Source: Antedon mediterranea
Lineage: Eukaryota > Echinodermata > Crinoidea > Comatulida > Antedonidae
Direction of reading: 5' to 3'
DNA: 64,000 bases
Assembly: GCF_964355755.1 (NCBI RefSeq)
Contig: NC_092670.1
Location: 37,993,795 to 38,057,794, forward strand
Positions 41,301 through 59,597 of this stretch are shown in pieces. The notes under the pieces were generated by a model that was not told the origin of the DNA, did not search any database, and was given only the letters and a program-made list of their open reading frames with translations. Positions within the stretch are counted from its first letter, which is position 1. Every line of letters starts with the position of its first letter. Position numbers and translations under genes: made by a program.

Positions 41301-43796
41301 TATGGAGGTGAGATTGTTTATGGTGATGAGGGCTACAGTGGCTATGCATGGCAGGTTAGTTTTATTCCTTTTTGAGTAGCCTTTCCATTTTATATAGATA
41401 TTTCATGTCTGGTTTAAAAATACACAAAACCATTTTATAAAGTTTTAATTTAAACTTATAAAACATGGAAAACAGAATTAAATTGAAATGTGTACATCAT
41501 TGATGTTACTTTGGCTTAGCTGATAAATTTCAGGGTTCTCAACCATAGAATGTCAGTAAATTACTACAGAAATTTGGCCCAATTACGGACATAGCGATAG
41601 CGAAATACATACAAATTATGAAAAAACATAAGATTCACCCTAAATTGATCACGGTAAGTAAACCATAATATTTATGGACAAATCAAGGACCCACAACGTA
41701 CCATGAAAAGTCCTGCTGCAAGGTTTTTCTGTAACCGTGAAAGTGTCAAAACACAGCAAAAAAAATTTTGCCATCATATACAATTGGGTGAGCATGGTGG
41801 CCCGATAAGAATAACTTTTTGATTCATGACGTGCCAAATGATTAGGCAGCTGTCAAGTAAAACTTTCTTGTTAGGGAAATATTTTATCAATACTTATAAT
41901 AATATATTAGTTTTAGCAATTTAGTAAGAATAAATTATTTTTACTAAGAATAAATTATTTTTACTAAACCATTTTCTTAATATTACTTACATATTTCTTT
42001 TCGTATAAGATACACAAAGATGGAAAACGAAGCCACTTTGTAGATGGACAAAAAGAGAATAAATCAAACTGGATGAGATATGTCAACTGTGCTAGGAACG
42101 AAAATGAGCAGAATCTTGTCTCATTTCAGTATCAAAGCCAAATCTACTACAGAACTTTTAAACCTATTTTGGCTCACTGTGAGCTTTTAGTTTTTTACGG
42201 ACAGGAATATGCGCAAGAATTGAAGATTGATGGTGTCTCTTGTGGAGCTATGCTAAAAAATACAAACATGAGAAAAGGTTTATTTTTTAAACATTAATTA
42301 ATAATAACATTATCATAAATTATTACCACTACTACTGTACTAGCAAAACAGTAATCGTGGCAGTTTTCTAAATTACTGTAGTTTAAAACCTTCTCATTAC
42401 AATTTCCTTCCCCATTACCACTATAATATACCCAAAATTAACACCCTCACCCCCCCCCCCCCTCAACCCTAAAATATTATTATGATTTTATACTTTTTAT
42501 TATTTCTATGTGAATTGTTCTCTTATAGTGAAAAATAGTTACGAAAAACAAGAAAATGGTAATGATTCAAGGGTCAAGAGTGTTCATGAAAAATGTATTG
42601 GTAGAAACAATTATAGTATAAAATGCAGAGATGTGACAAAACATTGTGAAGTACCTGGGAAAAATACAACAAATATTTTTCATCATAAAAATAATGTAAT
42701 TATAAAGAGTAATAAAATACACACAAGAGAAAGACCATATGGATGTGAACATTGTGGGAAGAAATTTAACCAGAATGGTGATTTGAAAAGACATTTAAGA
42801 ATACACACAGAAGAGACACCATATGAATGTGAACATTGTGGAAAGAAATTTACCACAAATTGGAGTTTGAAATTACATTTGAGAATACACACAGGAGAGA
42901 CACCATATGAATGTGAACATTGTGGGAAGAAATTTAACCAGAATGGTCATTTGAAAAAACATTTAAGAATACACACAGAAGAGACACCATATGAATGTGA
43001 ACATTGTGGGAAGAGATTTAATCAAAGTGGTACTTTGAAAAAACATTTGAGAATACACACAGGAGAGACACCATATGAATGTGAACATTGTGGGAAGAGA
43101 TTTAATCAAAGTGGTACTTTGAAAAAACATTTGAGAATACACACAGGAGAGACACCATATGAATGTGAACATTGTGGGAAGAGATTTAATCAAAGTGGTA
43201 CTTTGAAAAAACATTTGAGAATACACACAGGAGAGACACCATATGAATGTGAACATTGTGGAAAGAAATTTAACCAGAATGGTGATTTGAAAAAACATTT
43301 GAGAATACACACAGGAGAGACACCATATGAATGTGAACATTGTGGAAAGAAATTTAACCGGAATGATAATTTGAAAACACATTTGAGAATACACACAGGA
43401 GAGACACCATATGAATGTGAACATTGTGGAAAGAAATTTAACCAGAATGGTCATTTGAAAAAACATTTAAGAATACACACAGGAGAGACACCATATGAAT
43501 GTGAACATTGTGGAAAGAAATTTAACCGGAATGATAATTTGAAAACACATTTGAGAATACACACAGGAGAGACACCATATGAATGTGAACATTGTGGAAA
43601 GAAATTTAACCAGAATGATAATTTGAAAACACATTTGAGAATACACACAGGAGAGACACCATATGAATATGAACATTGTGGAAAGAAGTTTAATCAAATT
43701 AGTATTTTGAAAACACATTTCAAATCATGTGCAATTATTAATACAAAATCTATTAAAAAGTATAGTACCAAAATTCCTTTTAAAAAAGAAGAATGA
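38212..43796 (+). CDS. PRDM9: PRDM9 (Meisetz)-like histone methyltransferase with KRAB, SSXRD, PR/SET and zinc-finger array
   Basis: Nine exons join in frame to 772 residues: 38212-38332, 39334-39465, 39840-39904, 40042-40150, 40319-40411, 40844-41035, 41284-41354, 42010-42277, 42529-43796. Exon 1 is the KRAB-type domain (SDYEKKRHLNIKQNYEKMVE). Exon 2 has GLEVPMPVFM and the SSXRD core DSDDSDEEWRP. Exon 6 opens with a zinc knuckle (CEDCDELNEGQCPTH), then AGLGVW. Exons 7-8 are PR/SET with FGPYGGE, WMRYVNCARNENEQNLV and FYGQEYAQEL. Tyr258, Tyr308 and Tyr324 align with the catalytic-pocket Tyr276, Tyr341 and Tyr357 of mammalian PRDM9. Exon 9 encodes twelve tandem C2H2 fingers. In vertebrates with the full protein, PRDM9 binds DNA through the fingers and deposits H3K4me3 and H3K36me3 at sites chosen for meiotic double-strand breaks. 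Intact domains suggest, but do not prove, the same role here. An upstream non-coding exon is possible. Confidence 0.94.
38709..39020. mobile_element. M5 MITE in PRDM9 intron 1
   Basis: AAGATATATTGTCCCCCTGA at the left; TTAACTTTATTAAATCTG and AAATGGCCTATTCAAAAAGT at the right. Confidence 0.7.
39334..39465 (+). other. PRDM9 exon 2: SSXRD motif
   Basis: GPFHPKKRKITDSDDSDEEW matches the acidic SSXRD core of PRDM9 and SSX proteins (DSDEEW is identical to mammals). The KRAB and SSXRD exons being separate and adjacent is the same arrangement as in vertebrates. Confidence 0.85.
40536..40805. mobile_element. M5 MITE in PRDM9 intron 5
   Basis: TTAAAGATGTATTGTCCTCC at the left, AATAAAGTTAATCACTTCTG, the CCATTGACTTCCTTCCAGTC block and TGTGACATTAAAATGGCA at the right. 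It ends about 40 bp before the acceptor of the zinc-knuckle exon. Confidence 0.75.
42452..42463 (+). repeat. Poly-C run before the zinc-finger exon
   Basis: About 11 C residues with nearby CACCC. Located in PRDM9 intron 8, about 70 bp before the acceptor. Confidence 0.8.
42738..43730 (+). repeat. Twelve-finger 84-bp C2H2 minisatellite in PRDM9 exon 9
   Basis: Twelve 28-residue fingers (residues about 421-751). Contact residues at -1, 2, 3 and 6 are: F1 QGDR, F2 TWSL, F3 QGHK, F4-F6 QGTK (three identical), F7 QGDK, F8 RDNT, F9 QGHK, F10 RDNT, F11 QDNT. The framework (C-EH-CGKKF...L..HLRIHTGETPYE) is nearly constant. F12 has lost its first Cys (to Tyr) and ends in Cys instead of the last His, so it is probably non-functional. 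Linkers after F1 and F3 are TEETP rather than TGETP. Confidence 0.95.
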
Positions 43797-44977
43797 ATTT
43801 AATAAAAAATTGGTATAAATATTGTATTTTAATATTTGAAATGTAATTATTATTATAAACTGCTTCAGATAAACTTTACTTACATTCATCTTATATGTAA
43901 ATTTGTATGTAGGCCCATTTGTGCATCTTGTGCGAGTGATATAAAAAAAAAGTTGAATATAAAATTAAATTATAATTGTTTATACTAATTAAATATGTGA
44001 TTTAACATCAAAGTATATTAATAAAGTTGTTTATTGTATTATTGCTTTCATTGTCTCCATTGCTATTATTAGTATTTGTTTAAATTGTAGCCCACAGTAG
44101 GCCTATTATTTCGCACTACGGGTATGACAGCCCTACGCCAGGCCCTACGCACAAACGATGGACCAACTACACTCGCATGGTCTGTTTAGTTTCACGGAAC
44201 AAAAGACGGCACCGATTTGTTAAACAACGGAAATTCATAAACAATGAACGGAGTACGGAGTTTAAGCGCATATCGTATATAATTTTCCGCAATAGAAGAA
44301 GGAATAGGCCTAAACATTCGTGTCACTTTCAAATGGCGTGGTAAACGACGTTGCTACGCAAGCCCAGAGTTAGGCCTACATCAAAAGTAGGCCTAGAATA
44401 GAAGAAGAAATTGGCTTAATCGATCGTAAAAAGGTAACATTCGTAAAAACACATCTATACGATTCGTTTGTTACGGGGTTTGTTACGTGTACTGCCGTTT
44501 AAATCAAAGAGAAAACTCACCAGAGTCTCGTTTCCCGCTGTAGGCCTTTTTTATTTATGTAGGCCTATTAGACTTCACATTTATTTACTCATCGTTTATA
44601 AATACAGTTTCATAGCATAAATGATGGCAAGGATCCTGCATAGAGAAGTTTACACTTCTGTTTTCGCAGGACCCTTTTACATAAAAAACATAAAACAATA
44701 AACACAACATAATAGATAAAAAAAAAACATTTCCTATATACATTTTAGAGTTGTTCATCATCAAAAAGCGATACTGTTTTTCTAACATGATTATTTATAC
44801 ATTTTGTCTTAAAAAAGAAGATATTCAGTTTATTACTTCCAGTACATGTGGATTCTTTCTATATATATTATAGCAAAAGTATGAATCCATATAATATAAA
44901 ACAGGCTATGTGTGTATACTCGCACACACCAACACAAATGCATAATATATGCATCTATATTTTATGAGTGAAGCATT
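43797..44977. other. PRDM9 3' flank and intergenic DNA
   Basis: AATAAA at 44020-44025 is a plausible poly(A) signal for PRDM9; AATAAA at 43801 is only four bases from the stop. The rest shows no gene. Confidence 0.5.
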
Positions 44978-46471
44978 TTAAGTTCTGTAATTCGATAAAA
45001 TGTCTCTTTTTACATATTTTTTTAATATTTTATAATTTTTGTTAACAATATCTAAGTGATTTCTACAGAGCTCGTTCCATAGTTTCGGTCCGTGAATACT
45101 GATAAAATGTTGACCAGACGTTAACCTAGAGTATGGTTGTTTTACGCTACAAATATTTCGAAGATTATGGGTAGTATTTTCGTTTCTTTTGAATATTATT
45201 TGGATTCGTCTGGGTAAAACATTGCTTTTAATCTGGGCCATGAAACCTAGGACGGTAACTCTGTTGATATCTTGTATGTTAAGTATATTTAATTGCTTAA
45301 ACAGTGGCTCAGAATGTTGCCATGGCTTTTTAAATAAAATTATTCTAGCAGCTTTTTTCTGGAGTTTAAGAAGGGATTCTAGTGTACTATCATATGTACT
45401 GCCCCAAATAATGTTTCCATACTGAAGGTCCGGTAGAATTAATGTATTATACAAATTTGTTAAAATATAATTAGGAAAAATATGTCTAGTTTTTATCAAT
45501 ATTCCAATAGACCTAGCGGTTTTTTTGCTAATAAGCCTTATATGATTTTTCCAGCAAAGGTTCTCATTTATTACAACCCCAAGAAATGTTACATTTTTTT
45601 GTTGTTCTAAAGTAATGTTATTCATTTTCAATTCAATGTTGGTTGTAATAATACGCCTTTGGGCAGTTTTAAAGATTACGTAATTTGTTTTGCTGGTGTT
45701 TAATAAAAGTTTATTAGCTTTGAACCACATATTAATTCTATCTAGTTCCACATTCATAGTGTTTGCCAATGCGTTCAGGTTATTTCCACACTTGAATCCT
45801 GTTGTATCATCGGCAAAGCTAATTAATTCAATTTGTGTACTTGAGTTACATATATCGTTTACATATACAAGAAACAACAAAGGTCCCAAAACGGACCCTT
45901 GTGGAACACCAATACTAGTCTCCTTAATATTAGACGAAGTACCATTTATAAAAACATATTGCTTTCGTGATTTTAAGTAGTTACTGAACCATTTTAGTGT
46001 AACACCTCTTATACCATAGTGGAATAGCTTGTTCAGTAATATACTGTGGTCAATAATATCAAATGCCTTTGACAAATCCATAAATGTGGCAATTACGAAC
46101 TCTTTGTTTTCAAATGCCTTTAGTATTTTGTGGATCAGATCAATTATAGCGTGGGAGGTTGAATGATTGTTTCGGAAGCCGTATTGCCAATCATTTAGTA
46201 TATTGTAAGTTTTAAAGTAATTATACAATCTGGAATGGACTATCTTTTCAAAGATTTTAGAGAAAATTGGTAGTAGTGATATCGGGCGATAATTCGAGGC
46301 TAAATGACGGTCCTCTTTTTTGTATATGGGAATTACTTTTGCAATTTTTATCTGTTCCGGTATTGAGCCGGAGTGAAGAGATACGTTAAATATATAAGTC
46401 AAGGGTTTTACAATAGCATCACCAACTGCCTTGACTACCTTTGGTGAAATATCATCAACAATGTACAACAT
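44978..46471 (-). pseudogene. 5'-truncated non-LTR retrotransposon reverse transcriptase
   Basis: An uninterrupted frame of 497 codons. RT blocks in order: SNYRPISLLPIFSKIFEKIV, DWQYGFRNNHSTSHAI, TFMDLSKAFDIIDHSIL, TSIGVPQGSVLGPLLF with LVYVNDI, then the catalytic block SFADDTT (FADD instead of YADD), LLNTSKTNYVIF, and the C-terminal LWNELCRNHL. This is a Jockey/CR1-type ORF2. The endonuclease domain and the first part of ORF2 are missing; an in-frame TAA lies nine codons before the first Met. The clean frame suggests recent insertion. Orientation is opposite to PRDM9. Confidence 0.92.
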
Positions 46472-46590
46472 TGTAGAACCAAAGACCGAAGTTTAAGTTA
46501 GTGTGAAATTAAGGTTGAGGGAAAAAAACGCACAAATTATTTCATAAATAAAAGTATTAACACCATCTATGAAATGCGTGCCAATAATGT

Positions 46591-46737
46591 GTTAAGGGTC
46601 TTTCACACGTATCTGTTCCGGCACGGTTCCGGTCCGGCAAATCCAATCGAACGTCAATGTTTCGTTTTCACGCGGCTACGCGCATATCGATTGGCGCAAA
46701 GCGGACATTGATGTTCGCTTCGCCGTAAAGACCATTT
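46591..46737. mobile_element. M7 MITE, truncated
   Basis: TAAGGGTCTTTCACACG, GTTCCGGCACGGTTCCGGTC and ATGTTTCGTTTTCACGCGG match the left half of the 2794-2982 element. The right arm is shortened to GTTCGCTTCGCCGTAAAGACC, here in part. Confidence 0.75.
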
Positions 46738-47313
46738 TAAGAGAATGTTAATAGCCCTAGATAGATGATGAAATCAAAATGATTACTAAATAAAGGTTCC
46801 AAAAAATCGATTTAAAATCATCTTTTCATCAATTTCAAGAACACTGTTGCTAATAACTCATCGTTATAATCAACGATCTTATTATTAATGAATTTGAAGT
46901 TGTTAAATGTTGATATAGTTGTTGTCAATTAAATGTACCAGTTACTGTATCCGATATCAATATATATTATGTACAGTAATTCTAATACTACAATGTACTG
47001 TATTTATGTTTTATATTATGTATTTAATTTTTATTAATCAATGTTGAATAAATAAATATAATATTGAATTGTCATGAAGTTATAAAATAGTCCATATTAA
47101 TGAATTATACTTATGTTTTATGGAAATAATTGAGAAATCATTGTTTGTTATTTTTGGACTGTTTCAAATATATGTGAATGAATGATTAGTATAATATAGT
47201 ACAAATAGAGACATCGACCTCTAGATATCCATATAATTCACTTGATGTTGGCCCAACTCTTTCTTCTCACAACCTTGATTTGTGGTCTTGTTTTTGATGT
47301 TATGCTATTTAAA

Positions 47314-47447
47314 GTTCTGTTTACACTATCAAACTTGATGTGACAAAAAAATGTGATATGCCCATATATGGACGTGATGTCATATCACTACCATATTTGG
47401 GCACATCTCACTTTTTTGTCAAACTAGTTTGATAGTCTAAACAGAGC
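47314..47447. mobile_element. M1 MITE
   Basis: GTTCTGTTTACACTATCAAA at the left and TTTGATAGTCTAAACAGAGC at the right. CCATATATGG and the complement of CCAAATATGG inside. Lies downstream of NDUFS1. Confidence 0.85.
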
Positions 47448-47815
47448 TTAATATAGATTTATAGTAGTACTTTCACTCACAAAAATTACAGCCATTTAAT
47501 TTCATTTCCGATTTAATCTTGTGATCACATCAAAACACCACATATTTTCACTATAACTTGGTATTTACAAGAATTCATTTACTTAAACTTATGGTTTCTT
47601 TGAAAGTAACTAAATATATCATTGCAGGTTAATAGATTGTTTTTAGACTATCTTGTTTCTCGCAATTAAATTCAGAGTTGTAATTATGTGCAGTTCTCGA
47701 CAAAGATTTTAAAGTGACTGCTAGTATTTTCTCCAGGGTTTAGAGATAATATACCAAAGCAATGAAATGAAAAGTAAACTTAAACACTTATGATATTGAC
47801 ATTGTTTTTACTGTT

Positions 47816-47821
47816 TTTATT
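47816..47821 (-). terminator. Polyadenylation signal of NDUFS1
   Basis: AATAAA on the minus strand, 30 bp beyond the NDUFS1 stop codon at 47851. Confidence 0.55.
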
Positions 47822-47850
47822 AGATATCCGTTTAATAGTTTTGAGATTAT

Positions 47851-55472
<7,622 letters not shown>

Positions 55473-56779
55473 CTTGATACTTTATTATTATTCTATCTGT
55501 ATATATAGTCTCTGATTCAATATTATATGGTGGTAATATTTAATAATTAGTACTCTACTAACTAGGCTAGACTAGGCCTATAGGGCCCTAGCCCCTACTA
55601 TTCCCGCCATTCAAAAAAAAAAGTTATTTTATTAAAAAATATAAAAATGATAAGATGAATTTTAATTCAAAATAATATTAGCTAGTAAGGCATTTGATAC
55701 TAAATCAATATAAAAACATTCTAGTAAAATTTAGAGTTTTTTGGGCCTGGCTAGGCTAGCCTAATAGGCCTTCCCACCTGATCCACCGTCAAACCACGAG
55801 CGGCGACGGTGCGCGAGAGAGGGGACAGTCAACCGGCTCATAAATGTAACGAGAGAGCTAGCTTTTAAAACAGTTAGAATCATTTGATTTTCAAGTAATA
55901 AGTCATGTGAAGTATATAATAAATTAAGAAAACATACATTATTGTATTATCTTACCGAAAATATTTTTAAAACACCGAAATTTTGCAGCGCATTCACTGG
56001 CGCTGGCAAAAACTTTGGTGACCTGAAGCTGACCCTTTGACGTTCTTTATAAACCAATAAACTATAGAGGGGGTACATGCTGAATGATGATTCCTGAAAT
56101 ACTGTACAACTTTTTCAGTCTGTCCTGTATGAATCTTATAATTCGTAATTTTTATTTATCGTTTTTGTCTTGTTATAGTTGATGCGGTACCTTCACCTCC
56201 AATTTTTTAATCGTCAAATTTCTCCTGCAATTAAAAACTACAACAAAACACACTATAGTATAAATTAAATTATTGCAGGTTTTAATTCAATCACATTTCA
56301 TTTTATAGTACATTTACAAATAAGATTTTCCAATTCTAATTCTGCAATAAAAGTACTTTTTTTAAACTATTATTAGTAATCCTATATGATTATTTAATAA
56401 TTAAAATATCTTTTGACTATCTAGTCTAATTTACTCTGTGATAGCAATGTTCCAATTCTTGTGTTATCGAAAATATGTTAAAATCACAATCATATTATAT
56501 GCAGTACTTAAAACAGCATTATTTTCATTTTACTATTAAAACGATAAAATTTAAAACTAAAAACCTCAATTCCTAAAGTACAATTTCAACATTCTTTTTT
56601 ACAATTTTAGGATTTTTTAAAATGACATCTCATTATTAGTTTAGTCTTCTCTGCGACCGTAGCAATGTTCATCCATTACTTCAGACAAATTTGTTAAATT
56701 TTTTGAATTTTCCATATTTTTATCAATAAAAATACTTATGGCACACAATTCATGAATACTATTTAGCATACAGTATATA
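55473..56779. other. NDUFS1 upstream region and JmjC gene 3' flank
   Basis: Contains the AGGCCTA island and CpG patch (55560-55830) and AT-rich DNA. A minus-strand AATAAA at 56156-56151 could end the JmjC transcript. No further gene is recognised. Confidence 0.5.
55560..55830. promoter_or_regulatory. AGGCCTA island and CpG patch upstream of NDUFS1
   Basis: CTAGGCTAGACTAGGCCTAT starts about 90 bp before the NDUFS1 ATG on its 5' side. A second cluster lies at 55745-55775, followed by a CpG-rich patch (GAGCGGCGACGGTGCGCGAG). A promoter role is inferred from position. Confidence 0.5.
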
Positions 56780-57850
56780 CTACATCAGCATATTGAGAGG
56801 TATTTCATCAATTGAAATATCCCATGGAAGTGTAACTGACAAACAACCATCGAGTGATGTCACATCGTGCCACCAGAAGGGAGGCGTGTAAAGAATCTCG
56901 CCAGGATTCAAGACACATGTGTACCGTTGAGCGTGTTTTAAATGTGGGAAACGCTTGGAGTCAATATCTCGAAGGTTAACCTTACTAGTGTGAGACCGCG
57001 AAGTGTGACTTGGGTGAGGATACAGCAGAGGAGTGTCAGTGTGAGAAAAGAGTACCAACTCTTTGCATCCTATAACTTGTAAAAGTAGTCCATGGTTGCG
57101 ATCGAAATGGAGCGGTGTTATATTACCTTTTGTTCCCAACCACAATTGCATTGTGTCAATTCTGAAGACCTTCTGATGCACTGCCTGATAAGGTAATGGG
57201 AAATCCGACATCACTTCAACATTTTCAATTCTCCTCTGTCTTGCATCCCCCAGCTGTTTACCAGTCTCTTGATCATGTATTTCATTAAGTTGACCAACTT
57301 GATCTGCTTGCTGTTCATGGTCACAAGTCTCTTCAGAATCCAAAAACTCCTCCCATGGATAAATATCTTTTACAATTCCTTCAGGTGTAGAAGATTCTGG
57401 CTCTTTCATTTGGCCACAATTTACACTATCAACATGACAAATTGATTTTATAAGTCCTTCTACTTGTTCCCGTTTAATCATGTCTTGGTAAAGCTTAGAC
57501 GGCATGGAGTGTGTGCGCAGATAATATCTAACTGCTTCAGTATCTTTTGCGTGAAATACCGCATCTAAAAACCTCTCCAGAGATATTTCAATCTTCTCCG
57601 AAACCTGAACATGATTGATAAAATGTTTGTTGTCATTTGATTTTAAAACTTTCAATTCTTCCCCAAATTCCTCATAAAGAACATCCTTTATGTATTCTTC
57701 ATTCCAAGTCTGCAATGGCAGCCAGTCTTTTGCAATGCCGGTAAGTAAAACCGGTCTCTTATTCTTGTAAAACCTATTGAATGTGGAGCCAGCGACATCG
57801 TCTAACCTCTTTATAGGTATTGCCGCACTATCAAATTTGAAGGTCGTCAT
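56780..57850 (-). CDS. JmjC/cupin_8-type Fe(II)/2-oxoglutarate dioxygenase, intronless
   Basis: A single 356-residue frame. The N-terminal part has the strand-helix pattern of cupin_8 proteins (KRPVLLTGIAKDWLPLQTWN). The catalytic domain starts near MQLWLGTKGNITPLHFDRNH. The metal-binding facial triad is His248-x-Asp250 and His328 in PPFWWHDVTSLDGCLSVT. The segment LLLQVIGCKELVLFS with a following LYPH motif is typical of the JMJD5/HSPBAP1-like branch. Residues about 140-215 form an acidic, Gln/Glu-rich insertion not expected in the core fold. The family hydroxylates proteins or demethylates; the substrate here is unknown. Lack of introns among intron-rich neighbours hints at retroposition or ancestral intron loss. 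I do not assign an orthologue. Confidence 0.85.
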   Translation of the reverse strand: MTTFKFDSAAIPIKRLDDVAGSTFNRFYKNKRPVLLTGIAKDWLPLQTWNEEYIKDVLYEEFGEELKVLKSNDNKHFINHVQVSEKIEISLERFLDAVFHAKDTEAVRYYLRTHSMPSKLYQDMIKREQVEGLIKSICHVDSVNCGQMKEPESSTPEGIVKDIYPWEEFLDSEETCDHEQQADQVGQLNEIHDQETGKQLGDARQRRIENVEVMSDFPLPYQAVHQKVFRIDTMQLWLGTKGNITPLHFDRNHGLLLQVIGCKELVLFSHTDTPLLYPHPSHTSRSHTSKVNLRDIDSKRFPHLKHAQRYTCVLNPGEILYTPPFWWHDVTSLDGCLSVTLPWDISIDEIPLNMLM

Positions 57851-59597
57851 TTATCTTAATTCTTAGATTGAGTTGATCTGCTGCAATTAATTGGCCAGCA
57901 AGAGTACGCAATGCATTTATGTACAGTATACTTAATAATGGACATCACTAACAACAGTAACATAACACTCTAAACTAAGCCTTATTAGCTTAGGCCTAAC
58001 TCTAGCATTAGTTTAGACTTAGTTGGTAGGCCACTGACTGCTGGTTTATACAAATGGCAAAGTACTAGCAAGTAGGCCGCTTGTAACAAAGGCAAGGTCT
58101 ACTTATATCATGGAGTAATAATTAGTTACTCCATGCTTATATCAAAGCAATATTTGATTGATGCTTATGATCGAATATGATACTCGCATATTGCAACTCC
58201 GCCCATCCTTGTTTTGTTTGGCACGTCTGTTTGTTTATCTTGTAACGCTTCATTGGACATAACAAGTTATTAACACGGTTGCCGTGCGAACAGACAGACA
58301 CGGTTTCCTGTATAAAGTTAGCGCCCTCTCCTTGATCGCGAGAGAGTTGAAGCAAAATAAAGGGGACACGCGTTTTTCCTCTATTTAGCCTAGCCCAAAA
58401 GGTCGAAAGAGACCAACCTAGCTAGGGCCTAGAGGAGGCCTTTTAGGTTGGAGACAATCACCATAACGGTAACGTTACCAATTATATTCACCACACATGC
58501 TTCTATTTCAGTTCCGCTTTCCTTTTAAGTTTTTGGGCCTTCCTTCCCTTTTTTGCTAGCTAGTAGTAGGGCCTACTTTTATCTGCTTCCCCCCACCCCA
58601 CCAGGCATGAGATAGCAACCAAGATATCCATGCAACACAATAAACCCAACAAAGATTATTAGAGTGACGTTGACTTCATTTCGTTTTTGACAACATACTG
58701 TACTTCTTAGGCCTAGCTAGGCTAAATTAAACTATATTATCGGGATTGTCGACCGTGCATGTTAAAGTAATGTACCCAAATAAATGATAAATAGGCCTAT
58801 ATATACTAGGGCCTAGAGAGGGCCTATAGTATTGTTAATAATTATTAATATTATTTTCTATATTGGCATGTTTGACCATGCATGCGTAAAAACTAATAAT
58901 ATATTAATCGAAGTACATTCACAACCATGCACATAGTTTTCACAACAGATACCTTGCCGATAGTTAACTTTGATTGATTGACTATCTGCACGGTCAATAT
59001 CGATCACACAATTTAAAAATACTATTTTACATGTTCGCACAGTTGACCACAACTCTATAAAAAACTTCAAATTTTGGTGCATCCACGGTTGACTGTGCTG
59101 ATAGCCTCATCCATTTGTCCTGTACTTTCTCTACGGTATAATCTTGATGGAAAATGAAATTGTTAAGTGCAATTACATTCAGTTTAAGAGCGCGTAAAAT
59201 GAACATTGGATATATTTTCTATAATAGATCCTTGTACACCACACCAAATATTGACTATTGGCACACAACAGTCTGCCATGCTGATGGCAAATAGTCAATT
59301 ACCGTACTTACCCGTCTACACTTTCCTTTAATAAAAATATTACACTTTTGCACATAAAAAAAAGAGAAACCAAACATTCTGTTTTTAAAAATAGTTTTCA
59401 AGAATTTAGAAAAAAATATGGAAATAGTGAATTAAAATTAGATGGCCAAATAACTTTGGGATGGGCTTATAAACCAGGATAAACCTATATTAATTTTATA
59501 TGGAAGAAAAGATAATCCAAATATGTACTACTTTAGCAAGAACATAAATTCCAATTGAATTCGTTTGTGTCAACAGCTAAATTGTAGTAGGCCTATT
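57851..59597. other. JmjC upstream region, no further gene seen
   Basis: Contains an AGGCCTA-rich stretch (58385-58450, 58705-58820), a possible hairpin ATGGAGTAA..TTACTCCAT near 58112-58136, and AT-rich DNA. Small frames at 58137-58355 and 58858-59082 look random. Confidence 0.5.
58380..58820. promoter_or_regulatory. AGGCCTA-rich island 5' of the JmjC gene
   Basis: Repeats such as CCTAGCTAGGGCCTAGAGG at 58418 and TAGGGCCTAGAGAGGGCC at 58806. The distance to the JmjC ATG (57850) is 0.5-1 kb, further than at the other genes. Confidence 0.35.

Larger units (their letters stand above)
46472..47815. other. Intergenic DNA between the LINE and NDUFS1
   Basis: Contains M7 and M1 MITEs and AT-rich DNA. 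No gene is recognised. Confidence 0.55.

Noticed and set aside
42567-43718. Several minus-strand frames (65-167 codons) opposite the PRDM9 finger array
   Set aside because: They are the antisense reading of the 84-bp finger repeat (WCLSCVYS-type repeats), kept open because the period is a multiple of three.
45189-45980. + strand frames opposite the LINE reverse transcriptase
   Set aside because: Antisense of the RT frame; no domains.
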